Of a stretch of 64,000 nt of DNA, positions 11,006 to 20,931 are shown one piece after another. The number at the start of each line of letters is the position of its first letter. The stretch's first letter is position 1. The notes under the pieces were generated by a model. That model saw only the letters and a list, made by a program, of their open reading frames with translations. It ran no database searches and was not told where the DNA came from. The stretch is from Sorghum bicolor (lineage: Eukaryota; Streptophyta; Magnoliopsida; Poales; Poaceae). Both the position numbers and the translations under genes were made by a program. The stretch is taken from contig NC_012870.2 in assembly GCF_000003195.3 (NCBI RefSeq), forward strand, positions 37,912,377-37,976,376. Direction: 5' to 3'.

Positions 11006-12411
11006 GTTGATCTTGATATAGGTCAGCGTTGGAGGGGAAACCACTTCACTAACATAAATTGATGGTTTCCCAAGGACAAGCTTAGTGTCCTAAAACAAGC
11101 ACTGATCAGATTGTAACATGAGCTTTTAATTATTGGCAACATTACCTTGTGTGTTGAGCATATAAGGATAATTGTAAAAATATTCCTTCGGGTATTCTTG
11201 TCACTAACCTTTCCAGGATTGGAGCAAGAAGATCGGATGAATGACAAGCACAAGGTATGTCCAACCAATCATCATACAACATTGAATTAAATTCATCCAA
11301 ACTTGAATTTTGCAAAATTCAAGCTTGGGGGAGTACTTTACATAAAAACATCCTTTGCCATGTTGCTATGTTGGTTGTCCCTACCTTTGAGACTTGCTCA
11401 ATTCATTAAATATTAATCACACTACTTCATCTCCACTTGAGTAGATCTTTATAAATGCTCTCATGCTACCTTTATTTGCTTTAGTATATGTCTAGGTTTG
11501 GAGTAGTTTCATTTATCTCTTATTTAAGCATGGTGCTTAGTTGAGGGCTGATGATCTTACTTCTAGAGGATTTTAAATTAAGCATGATGCTTAGGTTAAA
11601 ATTCCCTCCTAAATCAAATTAGACATGTTGTCTAGGTTGATCTTTGAGCCGATAGTATGCTATAGTAGATATTGGATATTTTGTTGGACTAACCCCTGTA
11701 GGAGAACTTTCACTATCAACCTGGGAAGTCCTGAGATACACTCACATTGGAGACAAAGAGAGAGACACATGAAGTTTAACAATTTACACGAGGAAGGCTT
11801 AGCTCACAAGAGATGATCCATGGAGGGTGCCACAAACACAATGCACAACCACTAAGAGAGGAAATCTTCCACAAGGTGATACTGTACCATCACTCTTCAA
11901 GTAAGGCAACATCTTAAGGTACTTGGCTATCACTTCTATAAGCTTCTCCTTGGTTCTGGCATTCACATGAATAAACGAGACAAACATGTATGATTTACAA
12001 CTCTAGATTAACCAACCCAATCGATTCAACATGTTTAGTCCTTCCACCTTTGTGATCCCACACTCCTAATCTTATGAGCTAAATCTTTGGAAGATATATA
12101 TATATATATATATATAAAACAACATAAATATAGATAGATTATCTTTCCGTTAGGTTGAGCGATTTGATCTGACAAATGTTTTAAATGTTATACTCATGAT
12201 TTTATTATCCATCAACTTTGTCTTGCTCACTATGCTTAAGGATAGAGAAGAATAAATACACTTTTGGTTCTGTTGGTGTTTTCCACCAACAGGGCCCATG
12301 CACTTGATCTCTGCCTTGTCTCTATGAGCAGGTACACTTCAAGCAAACTATGAAGGACTTTTACAACTCCCAGACTCTACCAAGTGAAGAACCTAGATCT
12401 ACGAGCACAAA
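11006..12411 (+). other. Non-coding stretch between the short ORF and protease of element 1
   Basis: No gene supported. It matches, reversed, 57780-59056 of element J, including an AAGCTTGGGGGAG tract near 11320 that resembles a second polypurine tract, and a short (AT) run near 12094-12115. No frame stays open for more than about 80 codons with recognisable content. Confidence 0.6.
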
Positions 12412-13670
12412 CACACCGGAGATACTGGACACTCAGGCAATCACTGCCCTGAGATGCTTGAGGACGTAACTACTGGAGTAACCCCATTGTGGAAGTAACT
12501 ACTGACCTTCTGCCGGTCAAGAGAGACAACCCAGGATGCCCCATCATCCCGATCTCCATCGGCATGGTAGACTTCCCAGAAGCACTCTGCGACTTTGGCT
12601 CCAGCGTCAACATTATGCCCAGGGTACTCTATGAAAAAATCTTTACACATCCTTTATTAGAAACAACCATGTGTTTACAGCTTGCAGATCGGACACTAAG
12701 TTTCCCAAAGGGAATATTGAAGAACCTCTGCGTCCGAGTTGGTACCTTGTACGCCCCAACAGACTTCGTGGTGATAGAGACTGGTACTAATGAGAGGGCA
12801 CCCATCATCCTAGGGAGGCCATTCCTAAACACTTCGGGAGCTATCATCTACGCTAGTGCTGCCAAGATCAGTTTCTACATCAAGGGGAGGAAGGAGACGT
12901 TTTCCTTCAAGAACAAGACTACACAAATCTCAGAGCATTCCCGACATAAAACAAGAAAGAGGACCAACAGGAGGAACAGGAACAAGCAAATGTGGACCAA
13001 GTCAGCAAAGATGGTCACTGCAGTTCAAGGAGGTCAAGATCGTCGACTTAAGTCACCGTTCCTAACCAAAAAGGACGACCCAAGTATGCCAAGCATCCAG
13101 TGCTCCATTGATGGATACAACTTCCAGAAGATGCTTTGCGACACCGGGTCAGGCGTCAACATAATGGCCGCCAGTCACCTATCAGCTCGTATTCGGAACC
13201 ATGCCCCTAAAATCGACATACATTCAGCTTCAGATGGCAGATCACACATTCTGAAAGGTTATTATCATGGGAGAAGACGAATTCGATCCACTCGTCATCA
13301 TTGGGAGACTGTTCCTCAGCACCGTTAAAGCAATCTTCTACATTGGAACCAGAGAAGTCCACATGCACTTCCCCTCAGAGAAGGTACGCCACTGTTTTAC
13401 TGACCCTAACTACATAGTTGAAGACTCTAAGCAGGTCAGGACAAGAAGAAGATGACGTAACCGCAACCAGAGAAGGCAAATCATCAAAGATGGATGGGTA
13501 GACTATGATGGAGAAGTGGTAATATCTGAAGACATACTGCTTGAACAGTACTGTCCTGAGGAGACCGTAGCACCGAGTCAGGTGTGTAGAGAGAAGACAG
13601 TTATACATGAAGAAGAAGCACCGCCGGAACCACCGACTACGCCATCCAGCAAATCCTAGGACGACTGAGA
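12412..13670 (+). pseudogene. Gag zinc-knuckle remnant followed by two tandem retropepsin-like domains (element 1)
   Basis: A knuckle remnant (GDTGHSGNHCP) lies at about 12426-12458. Domain 1 (12489-12950) has ALCDFGSSVNIMP and, about 75 residues later, the flap/helix motif IILGRPFLNTS. Then comes a basic linker (RKRTNRRNRN) and domain 2: CSIDGYNFQ, LCDTGSGVNIMA near 13128-13170, and after a frameshift near 13170 a second GRLFLSTVKAI at 13300-13335 and an Arg-rich tail. Retropepsins normally have one such domain per chain and work as dimers; here two lie in one polyprotein. The DFG in domain 1 replaces the usual D-T/S-G, while domain 2 has D-T-G. At least one frameshift and a stop make this copy a pseudogene. 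Confidence 0.75.
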
Positions 13671-15690
13671 AAATGGAGAGTCCCGTTCGGAGGACTTAAA
13701 AACACCGAACGCCTTGCCAAGAGGTAAACTTGGTAATTATCCATTCCCTTTCAATTATTTAAAATAGTTTGCTTAGTTAATCAGGTTCATATCATCTTGA
13801 AAAGAAAATAAAAATGTTAAAAAATAGTAAGCCCCATGTGAGTATGCTCATGGCATAAAACCCATAAGTACATTCACTGTGATGGCATAAATATGAAATA
13901 AATATATTCCTGTCCTATAAAAATAAAATTATAAAAATAAATTTATGATCCTACTAAAGAGAGTAACATTTATTGAGGAGGCTCAACATGATAAAGGCCA
14001 GATATTTATGCTAACACTTAACTAGTTCCACAAAGCTTTGTTGTCTATTTGAGCTCCACAGAATTCAAGGATCAAAGAAGACTAGCAGAGGGAGGACATC
14101 CTACTCGCTGTCAGGGCGCTGCCGACATTCAAATACACCTCCGCCACGTGCTAGCTACATCAGAAGAAATTACGTCAAAATCCAGCTTGGGGGACAGCAC
14201 CCCCATTTATCCAGCTAAGTGTTTCTACTCACGTTTATACTTTACTCAAATAATAAAAAGATGCATAATCATAAAAACCCAAATAAATATTTTGTGCTTA
14301 TATATATCTTTGCTTAGTTTGCTAAATAAATAAATAAATAAAGTTTTCTATGAACCCTCATGATAAGCTCTCACATGGAGTCGTTAACGGATATGATATG
14401 GGAAGGTTGAGCTGCTGTTTATCTGTTCCTAGAGATGCTAGAATTCTGGAGAATTTTATCTTTGAAAATCTTTAAAATGTTGCATGATGAGTTCCTGTAT
14501 GATGAGAGTTTAATTTCCTACCACAGCCATATATACATGCTTATTAGACTATGAACCATACAATTACTTTTTACTGCTTATGAGCATTGAGTGTGGTCAA
14601 GCTGTGTAGACCCTTAGGAGCTTGTCATGTGGTTAAGTCAAGATTCACTTGCACGTTCACTCACACATGCTGCTTCTACTCTGGAAGTATGCATCCACAT
14701 ATATCCACCCATTTCCATCTCCAGAACTACCCAAAAATATTTTACTCCTAATCCGGGAGAGAATAGCCAAAAAGATTTATATTTTTCCCTGTGAAATAAA
14801 TGTTCAAGTTATCTTGGTTACTACCACTTGCTATATTATTTCAGGAGATGAGTGCTCTAGAAAAAAAAGAAAGAATACGAGGAAATAAAAAGGGGCAAGT
14901 GCCCGGAACCTCGAAAGAAAAAAAAGTGAGACGAGAGGTAAAAATGGACAAGTGTCCGACAGTAGAATTAGGGGTACAAGATACCCACCTGAGAGAAAAG
15001 AAAAAAAAAATATAGAGCATCTCATTCTCCTCAAAAAGTTTCAAAAGAGCAAGAAAGGTATGTATCCCATCAAAAGAGCACAAGTAGAATTAGACTTTCA
15101 CCATTGTTATCACCATCATCACCATACACCATTCATTCGCCACACATGCACATCTTGATTTGACTTATTGACTTGTTCTTCTGGATCCATGGTTTGACTA
15201 TGCAATAAATGTCTTGTAAGTATGTATTAGCTATCTCCCACCTATGAGCCCCAGATATCAAAAACCTTATTAGAGTAGGGTGAGAGAGAAGGCATTGCTA
15301 CTATGCCTCATACCAAAAATACCACATACTTTGAGAGAAGGCATACACCATTACTGCCTTGGTAAGGATCCAGAAATACCACAAAAGAGAGACTAGAGAG
15401 AGTCATACAAGGAATCTCTGTGTTTTATTTGAAAATCTGCAAAAAACTCCAGAGCTATAGTTAATCGAAGAACAAGAGACATGGCGCTTGACTAGACCGT
15501 TCTATCTTTTAACTACTCAAGACACAAGTGACGGTTACAAGCCCCATGGTGGAAGGTAATATGAGTAAGTTTAAATCTTAACAGTTTACCCTAACCCAGA
15601 GATGAGATCTTGTTTGAACGCATGTATATCTTTAAGGCATGAAACCACTGCAGAAACTCTTGAGATCATCTTTGCTCAGGGACGAGCAAA
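13671..15690 (+). other. 3' non-coding region of element 1
   Basis: No supported ORF. AT-rich, with poly-A/purine tracts around 14860-15010 that contain two copies of a GGACAAGTGTCCG/GGGGCAAGTGCCCG-like motif, and a CATCATCACCATAC run near 15113. It is homologous to the 3' regions of C, I and J. Confidence 0.6.
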
Positions 15691-15692
15691 GG

Positions 15693-15707
15693 TTAAGCTT
15701 GGGGGAG
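15693..15707 (+). promoter_or_regulatory. Polypurine tract of element 1
   Basis: TTAAGCTTGGGGGAG directly upstream of the right LTR (15710). It is the plus-strand primer position, identical in type to the tracts at 17251-17264 (element 2, reversed) and 54457-54470 (element J, reversed). Confidence 0.85.
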
Positions 15708-15709
15708 CT

Positions 15710-16974
15710 TGTTGACGGTCCTTAATGCTCACATTTAACCATCAACTAATCATGGAAAAGGATCCAAATGCAACCAACACCTAGACTTAGGGTTTTATCT
15801 GACAGAATTCCACGAGTTTTGTTGTTGGTTTATTTCTACAGGGGGTTATCAGGAAATAAGGAAGAAAGGCCCACACGTCGGGTTTACATAGAGATATTAA
15901 CGTGCCGCGCAATTTTCTACCATCTAGAAGACTCCATAAGCCACGGGAACGAACGGGAGGCTGATCGGGCCCGGGGGCAGGGCGCCCGCCCAAGTCCCTT
16001 GGGTGCCCGCCCAGCTACAGTAACCAATCAGCTTCAACTTCGCTGATCGTGCTCCACCGACCTAAGGGACCAAAGGAAAATCGTGCGATTAATGTCGGTT
16101 TGATCCGACGGCCCAGATTCATCTAAAAAGACTATATAAGCAAGGCCCCCTGGCCCCTGGAGAGTATACCTCTTCTACAGAATCAAAGCTAGGGTTTCAA
16201 TTCTTCATCCAAGTAGAGAGGATCCCTCTAGTTCTTCTAGTTCTACCTCTAGTTCATCTAGATCTAGTTCTAGTCCTAGTTCCTCTAGTTCTAGTTCTAG
16301 TTAGTTCTAGTTGTAATCTAGAAAATAGGGAGAGAGAAGAGGAGAGCGGAGGAGGAGCCGGATCTGTCGGATCTTCCTCAACATTATACTTTTGCAGCAT
16401 CTGGTTCGTTCTTCATCGTTCTCCAGGTTCTTCAATTCATAATTCCTGAGTTCTTTAATTACTTTTATTTACATTTAAGTTATTTATTGGATTCCCGCTT
16501 GCATCGAGTGCTCTAGTCTTTATAACGCTAGAGTAGTAATTAATAGATTAGACGTGGTGTTTAGTTTTGCAATTACCTGGAATTGCACCCAATCCTGCGG
16601 ATTGTTGTGGTAGCCTTAGGGTAGTGACAGCCCTAACGGTCGACGTATTCCACCTCGTTCGGATCGGTGTTTGTAGGACCGTAGTCAGACCTTCCTAGCC
16701 CCTTCTCATCTCTTTCTGTGGTTAGTGCTCTGATGTCCCGATATAGATAATCTTGAAGTAATTCTTGATTCTTAGATCAACTAGAGAACTCTCAGGAAAC
16801 TTCCTCTCTTCCCACCAAAAATAATTATATAGTTATCCTTGGGCGATCTTGATTCTTAATTAGTACACTCACGTTCTCTGTGGAAAATCGATACTCTGGA
16901 ATACTCCCGGGTGAAAGCTACATCGGTATCCGTGCGCTTGCGGATTTTTCTGTTTGCGTTTAAAATACCCAACA
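15710..16974 (+). repeat. 3' LTR of element 1
   Basis: Starts TGTTGACGG, ends CCCAACA, followed at once by the GCGCC duplication. About 98.5 percent identical to the left LTR by eye, apart from small indels and one fewer set of CTAGTT units. Confidence 0.92.
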
Positions 16975-17250
16975 GCGCCCTGCCCCCGGGCTCGCTCGGC
17001 CTCCCGTTCGTTCCCGTGGCTTCTGGAGTTTTCTAGATGATAGAAAATTGGCGCACACATTAATATCTCTATGTAAACCCGACGTGTGGGCCTTTCCTCC
17101 ATATTTCCTGATAACCCCCTGTAGAAATAGACAAACACCAAAACTCGTGGAATTCTATCAGCTAAAACCCTAAGTCTGGGTGTTTGTTGCATTTGGATCC
17201 TTTTCCATGATTAGTTGATGGTTAAATGTGAGCATTAAGGACCGTCAACA
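16975..17250 (-). repeat. 3' LTR of element 2, inner part after element 1
   Basis: Matches 24019-24294 in the sister LTR, and ends at ACCGTCAACA just before the PPT. Together with 7919-9397 it makes the whole left LTR of element 2. Its first five bases are the second GCGCC of element 1. Confidence 0.9.
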
Positions 17251-17264
17251 ACCTCCCCCAAGCT
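17251..17264 (-). promoter_or_regulatory. Polypurine tract of element 2
   Basis: The plus strand reads ACCTCCCCCAAGCT, i.e. AGCTTGGGGGAGGT on the coding strand, directly before the 3' LTR. Confidence 0.85.
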
Positions 17265-18470
17265 TAACCTTTGCTCGTCCCTGAGCAAAGCTAAAATCAG
17301 CAAGAAAACAGGGGCTACTTTTATGCCTCTTACTACAGTTTTTTTTAAGTTATCACTAAAGTCTTAAGTGATTGAAAAACAGAACGATCAAGTCAAGCAC
17401 TATGTCTCAAGTTATTCTGTCTTACCTTTGTTTTGGAGTTTTTTTGTAAGTTTCCAAAATAAAACTGAGGCATTTGCCTTCTTCTCGAAAGATATATAAG
17501 TAGAGCTTTAAAAGTTTTAGCATACTTACTTTGCATTTTGCTATGTCAAGGCTCGGAGCAAGGGAGAGGAATGTCATACTCCTAGATCAAGACCTTTGAC
17601 CTTTTTAAAATGTTTGTCATCTCTTACTGGCATATTGCTTATTAGAGGGACCATGGGCTATCATTTTTTTCTTTCTTTTTTTCAGTCTCTCTCTTTTTTT
17701 TCAAGTGGGCACCAAGTACCCCTAATTCTACTATCGAACACGTGTCCATTTTTCCACTCATGTGGGTATCTTTGTACCCCTAATTCTACTTCGGACACTT
17801 GTCCATTTTTACCTCTCGTCTCACTCTTTTTTTTGAATCAAATTTTTGCATAGTCCCATGCCTCTAACGCAATAATACTTTAGAAGAGTGAATCTTTTAT
17901 ATTTTTAAAACAAAAAGATCTTGATCTTTGGAGCATGATAATTCTCTCAACCAAAACTACAAGAATTAACAATGGCTTGAACAAAACAAGTGCCCACAGT
18001 TTTAATATTTATATCTTATAAGACTCTAGGTATTATGTCGAACAAGATCTTTTTTTTTGAATTTTTAGATTTTCAAAAGATAAAATCTCCAGAACTCTCG
18101 CAAAACTTGGAACAAGTTAAATAGTAGCTCAGACCTTCCCATATCATGTTTGTCAATTACCTAGACTTGGATCAAACTTTCTTTTTATTTTTTTTAAAAC
18201 TTAGGATTACACAAAACTATTGTATATTACTCAAAGGAAAAACTTTGTTTGGTTTTATGGTTATGCATTTTTTATTTCCGAATACTGGTAAATAAAACCA
18301 AGAAAGAAAAGTAATACTTATCTAGATACACGTGGGGGTGCCTCCCCAAAGCTGGATGTTGACATAGTCGTTCACTCTTCTTAAGCCTCAAAATCCTGCA
18401 CGACCCAAATAGACAACAAAACTCGTGGAGCATGTTAAGGGTTAGGTAATTGTCTAGAGCTTATGAGAGA
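17265..18470 (-). other. 3' non-coding region of element 2
   Basis: No gene supported. Contains an imperfect 57-bp tandem duplication at 17705-17815 (both units hold TACCCCTAATTCTAC followed by CGAACACGTGTCC or CGGACACTTGTCC) and poly-T tracts. A related motif occurs at 14895-14985 in element 1. Confidence 0.65.
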
Positions 18471-20931
18471 TTAATGTGAGAATTCTATGAACTCAATCAC
18501 ATCAAGTTCCTCTACCAGGTTGTTTTGTAGCTCGAGATAGATTTTCAAGCGTTGACCATTTACCTTAAAAGTGTTACCTATGTCGTCTTGGATGGTAATG
18601 GATCTATGAGTTGAAGTGTCAATAACCTTGTATGGTCCATCCCACTTACTTCGTAGCTTACCATGCCCAAAGAGCTTAACTCTCGAATTGAATAGTAGAA
18701 CCTTATCTCCGGGCTTAAACTCCTTGTGCTTGATTCTCTTATCATGCCATCGTTTTGTTCTCTCTTTATAGATCCTTGAATTGTGGTAGGATTTCTCTGT
18801 CCATTCTTCTAGCTCAGATAGTTGCATCAGACGATTCTCGCTAGCGAGGTGGAGATCCATGTTCCATTTCTTGAGTGCCCAATGAGCCTTAAACTCTACT
18901 TCCACAGGCAAATGACAAGTTTTTCCATATACAAGTTGATAAGGTGACATGCCTATGGGTGTTTTGAATGCAGTTCTATATGCCCAAAGTGCATCAGGAA
19001 GTTTGTCCTTCCACCCCTTACCCATCTCATCTACGGTCTTTTGTAAAATATTTTTGATTTGTTTGTTAGATGTTTTGGCTTGACCGCTAGTTTGAGGATG
19101 GTATGGTGTTGCGACGTTTTGTCGAACTCCATGATCGGCTAGGTATTTCCGGAAGATTTTGTCGATGAAGTGGGAACCTCCATCGCTTATAACTATCCGG
19201 GGTATACCAAAGCGAGGAAAGATTACTTGATGGAACATTCTCTTGGCATGTTTTGAATCAGCTGATCGACAAGGTAGGGCTTCTACCCATTTGGACACGT
19301 AGTCCACAACTACCAAGATATACTCGCAATTCTCGGACATAGGGAATGGCCCCATGAAATCAATGCCCCATACATCGAAAAGTTCTACTTGAAGATTATT
19401 TGTGAGAGGCATTTCATTTCGTGAGTTGATATTCCCATATTTTTGACATCGGTGGCATCTCCTGACAAAGTCCTTTGTATCTTCATACATCGTTGGCCAG
19501 AAAAAGCCACTTTGCCAAATTTTAGCATGTGTCCGGAATGCTCCATATTGTCCTCCATATGGCGAGGCATGGCATCTTTCCATAATTTGAGTAGCCTCAG
19601 CCATAGGAACAAGCCTTCTCAAGAGTCCATCAGCGTAGACTCGGAAAAGATATGGCTCATCCCAAAGGTGGAAACGACTATCGTGAAGCAACTTCCTTTT
19701 GTTTGTACCAGGTGGGACATAGCCTTTTACTATAAAGTTTACGATGTCTGCGTACCATGGATCTGCATGTGTTATCTTAAGCAGGGTGTCATCCCTTAGG
19801 TAGTCATTTATTGGATGCTCATCATGTATTTCCTTATATTGAAGCCTAGACAAGTGGTCGGCTACGGAATTCTCTACTCCCTTCCTATCTCGGATTTCTA
19901 TGTCAAAGTCTTGGAGTAGAAGAATCCATCGAATTAGACGAGGCTTAGCATCTTTCTTAGTGAGGAGGTACTTGAGAGCAGCATGGTCTGAATAGATGAT
20001 TATCTTTGCCCCCACTATGTAAGATCTAAACTTGTCTATAGCAAAGACAACAGCCAAAAGCTCTTTTTCAGTTGTAGTGTAATTGAGCTGTGGTCCACAC
20101 AAGGTTTTGCTAGCGTAGGATATGGCATAATGCTTTTTATCCTTGGTTTGTCCTAAAATGGCACCAACCGCAAAATCGCTAGCATCACACATGATCTCAA
20201 AAGGAAGATTCCAATCAGGTGGTTGGATAATCGGGGCTGAGATGAGTGCTTTCTTAAGAGTTTGAAAAGATTCATGACACTCATCACTAAAGATGAAAGG
20301 TGCATTCTTAGCTAGGAGACTAGTTAGTCTAGCAATTTGAGAGAAGTTCTTGATAAAGCGTCTATAGAACCCTGCATGTCCCAAAAAGCTATGGATTCCT
20401 TTCACATTCGTGGGAGGTGGAAGATTTTCAATAACTTCAATCTTTGTTTTGTCCACCTCTATTCCACATTCGGACACTTTATGTCCTAGCACTATTCCTT
20501 CCTGAACCATAAAATGGCATTTCTCCTAGTTCAGGATTAAGTGCTTTTCTTCACATCGCTACAAGACTTTATCTAAATTCTCCAAACAATGATCAAAGGT
20601 TTTGCCATAGACGATAAAGTCATCCATGAAAACCTCCATGATCTTCTCAATCATGTCTAAGAAAATAAACATCATGCACCATTGGAAAGAAGCTGGAGCA
20701 TTGCACAATCCGAACGACATTCGTCGGTATGCATAAGTTCCATATGGGCATGTAAAAGTAGTCTTTTCTTGGTCATCTGGGTGGATTCGGATTTGGTGAT
20801 ATCCAGAATAACCATCAAGGAAACAGAAGAAAGAGTGGTTTGCAAGCCGTTCCAACATTTCATCAATGAAGGGTAACGAAAAGTGATCTTTCTTTGTAGC
20901 CTTGTTGAGTTTTCGATAGTCAATACACATA
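18471..20931 (-). pseudogene. pol: Athila pol: reverse transcriptase core, RNase H and integrase (element 2)
   Basis: Minus strand. 20930-20559 is the RT palm, with FSLPFIDEMLERLA, SGYHQIRIHP, SFGLCNAPASFQ and the catalytic FMDDFIVYG. Two stop codons then interrupt (near 20557 and 20529) before a 679-codon frame with the RT thumb ([14 protein letters not shown]), RNase H ([37 protein letters not shown]) and integrase. The integrase has the zinc-binding H and CHRCQ, the first two catalytic Asp ([17 protein letters not shown]), but [11 protein letters not shown] where family members have GQVE: the catalytic Glu is Lys. The C-terminus has [17 protein letters not shown] and GPYKV. No chromodomain was seen, as expected for Athila. 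It was autonomous in the past and is inactive now. Confidence 0.9.

Larger units (their letters stand above)
9398..16974 (+). mobile_element. Element 1: complete non-autonomous Athila-type retrotransposon nested in the LTR of element 2
   Basis: 7.6 kb element with two full LTRs (9398-10674 and 15710-16974), PBS, PPT and exact 5-bp duplications. The LTRs belong to the same family as those of element 2 (long near-identical runs when reversed). The internal region has a shortened gag-N ORF, a zinc-knuckle remnant and two retropepsin-like domains, but no reverse transcriptase, RNase H or integrase. It must have been mobilised by proteins from a relative such as an intact copy of element 2. I count about 18 substitutions and several indels between the LTRs, so it is fairly recent. 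Confidence 0.92.

Noticed and set aside
12094..12115. (AT)n run as a MITE or origin
   Set aside because: A plain dinucleotide microsatellite with no inverted repeats or target duplication.
14649..15158. Lys- and His-rich small ORFs in the 3' region of element 1
   Set aside because: Low-complexity purine tracts, not conserved in the homologous regions of C, I and J.
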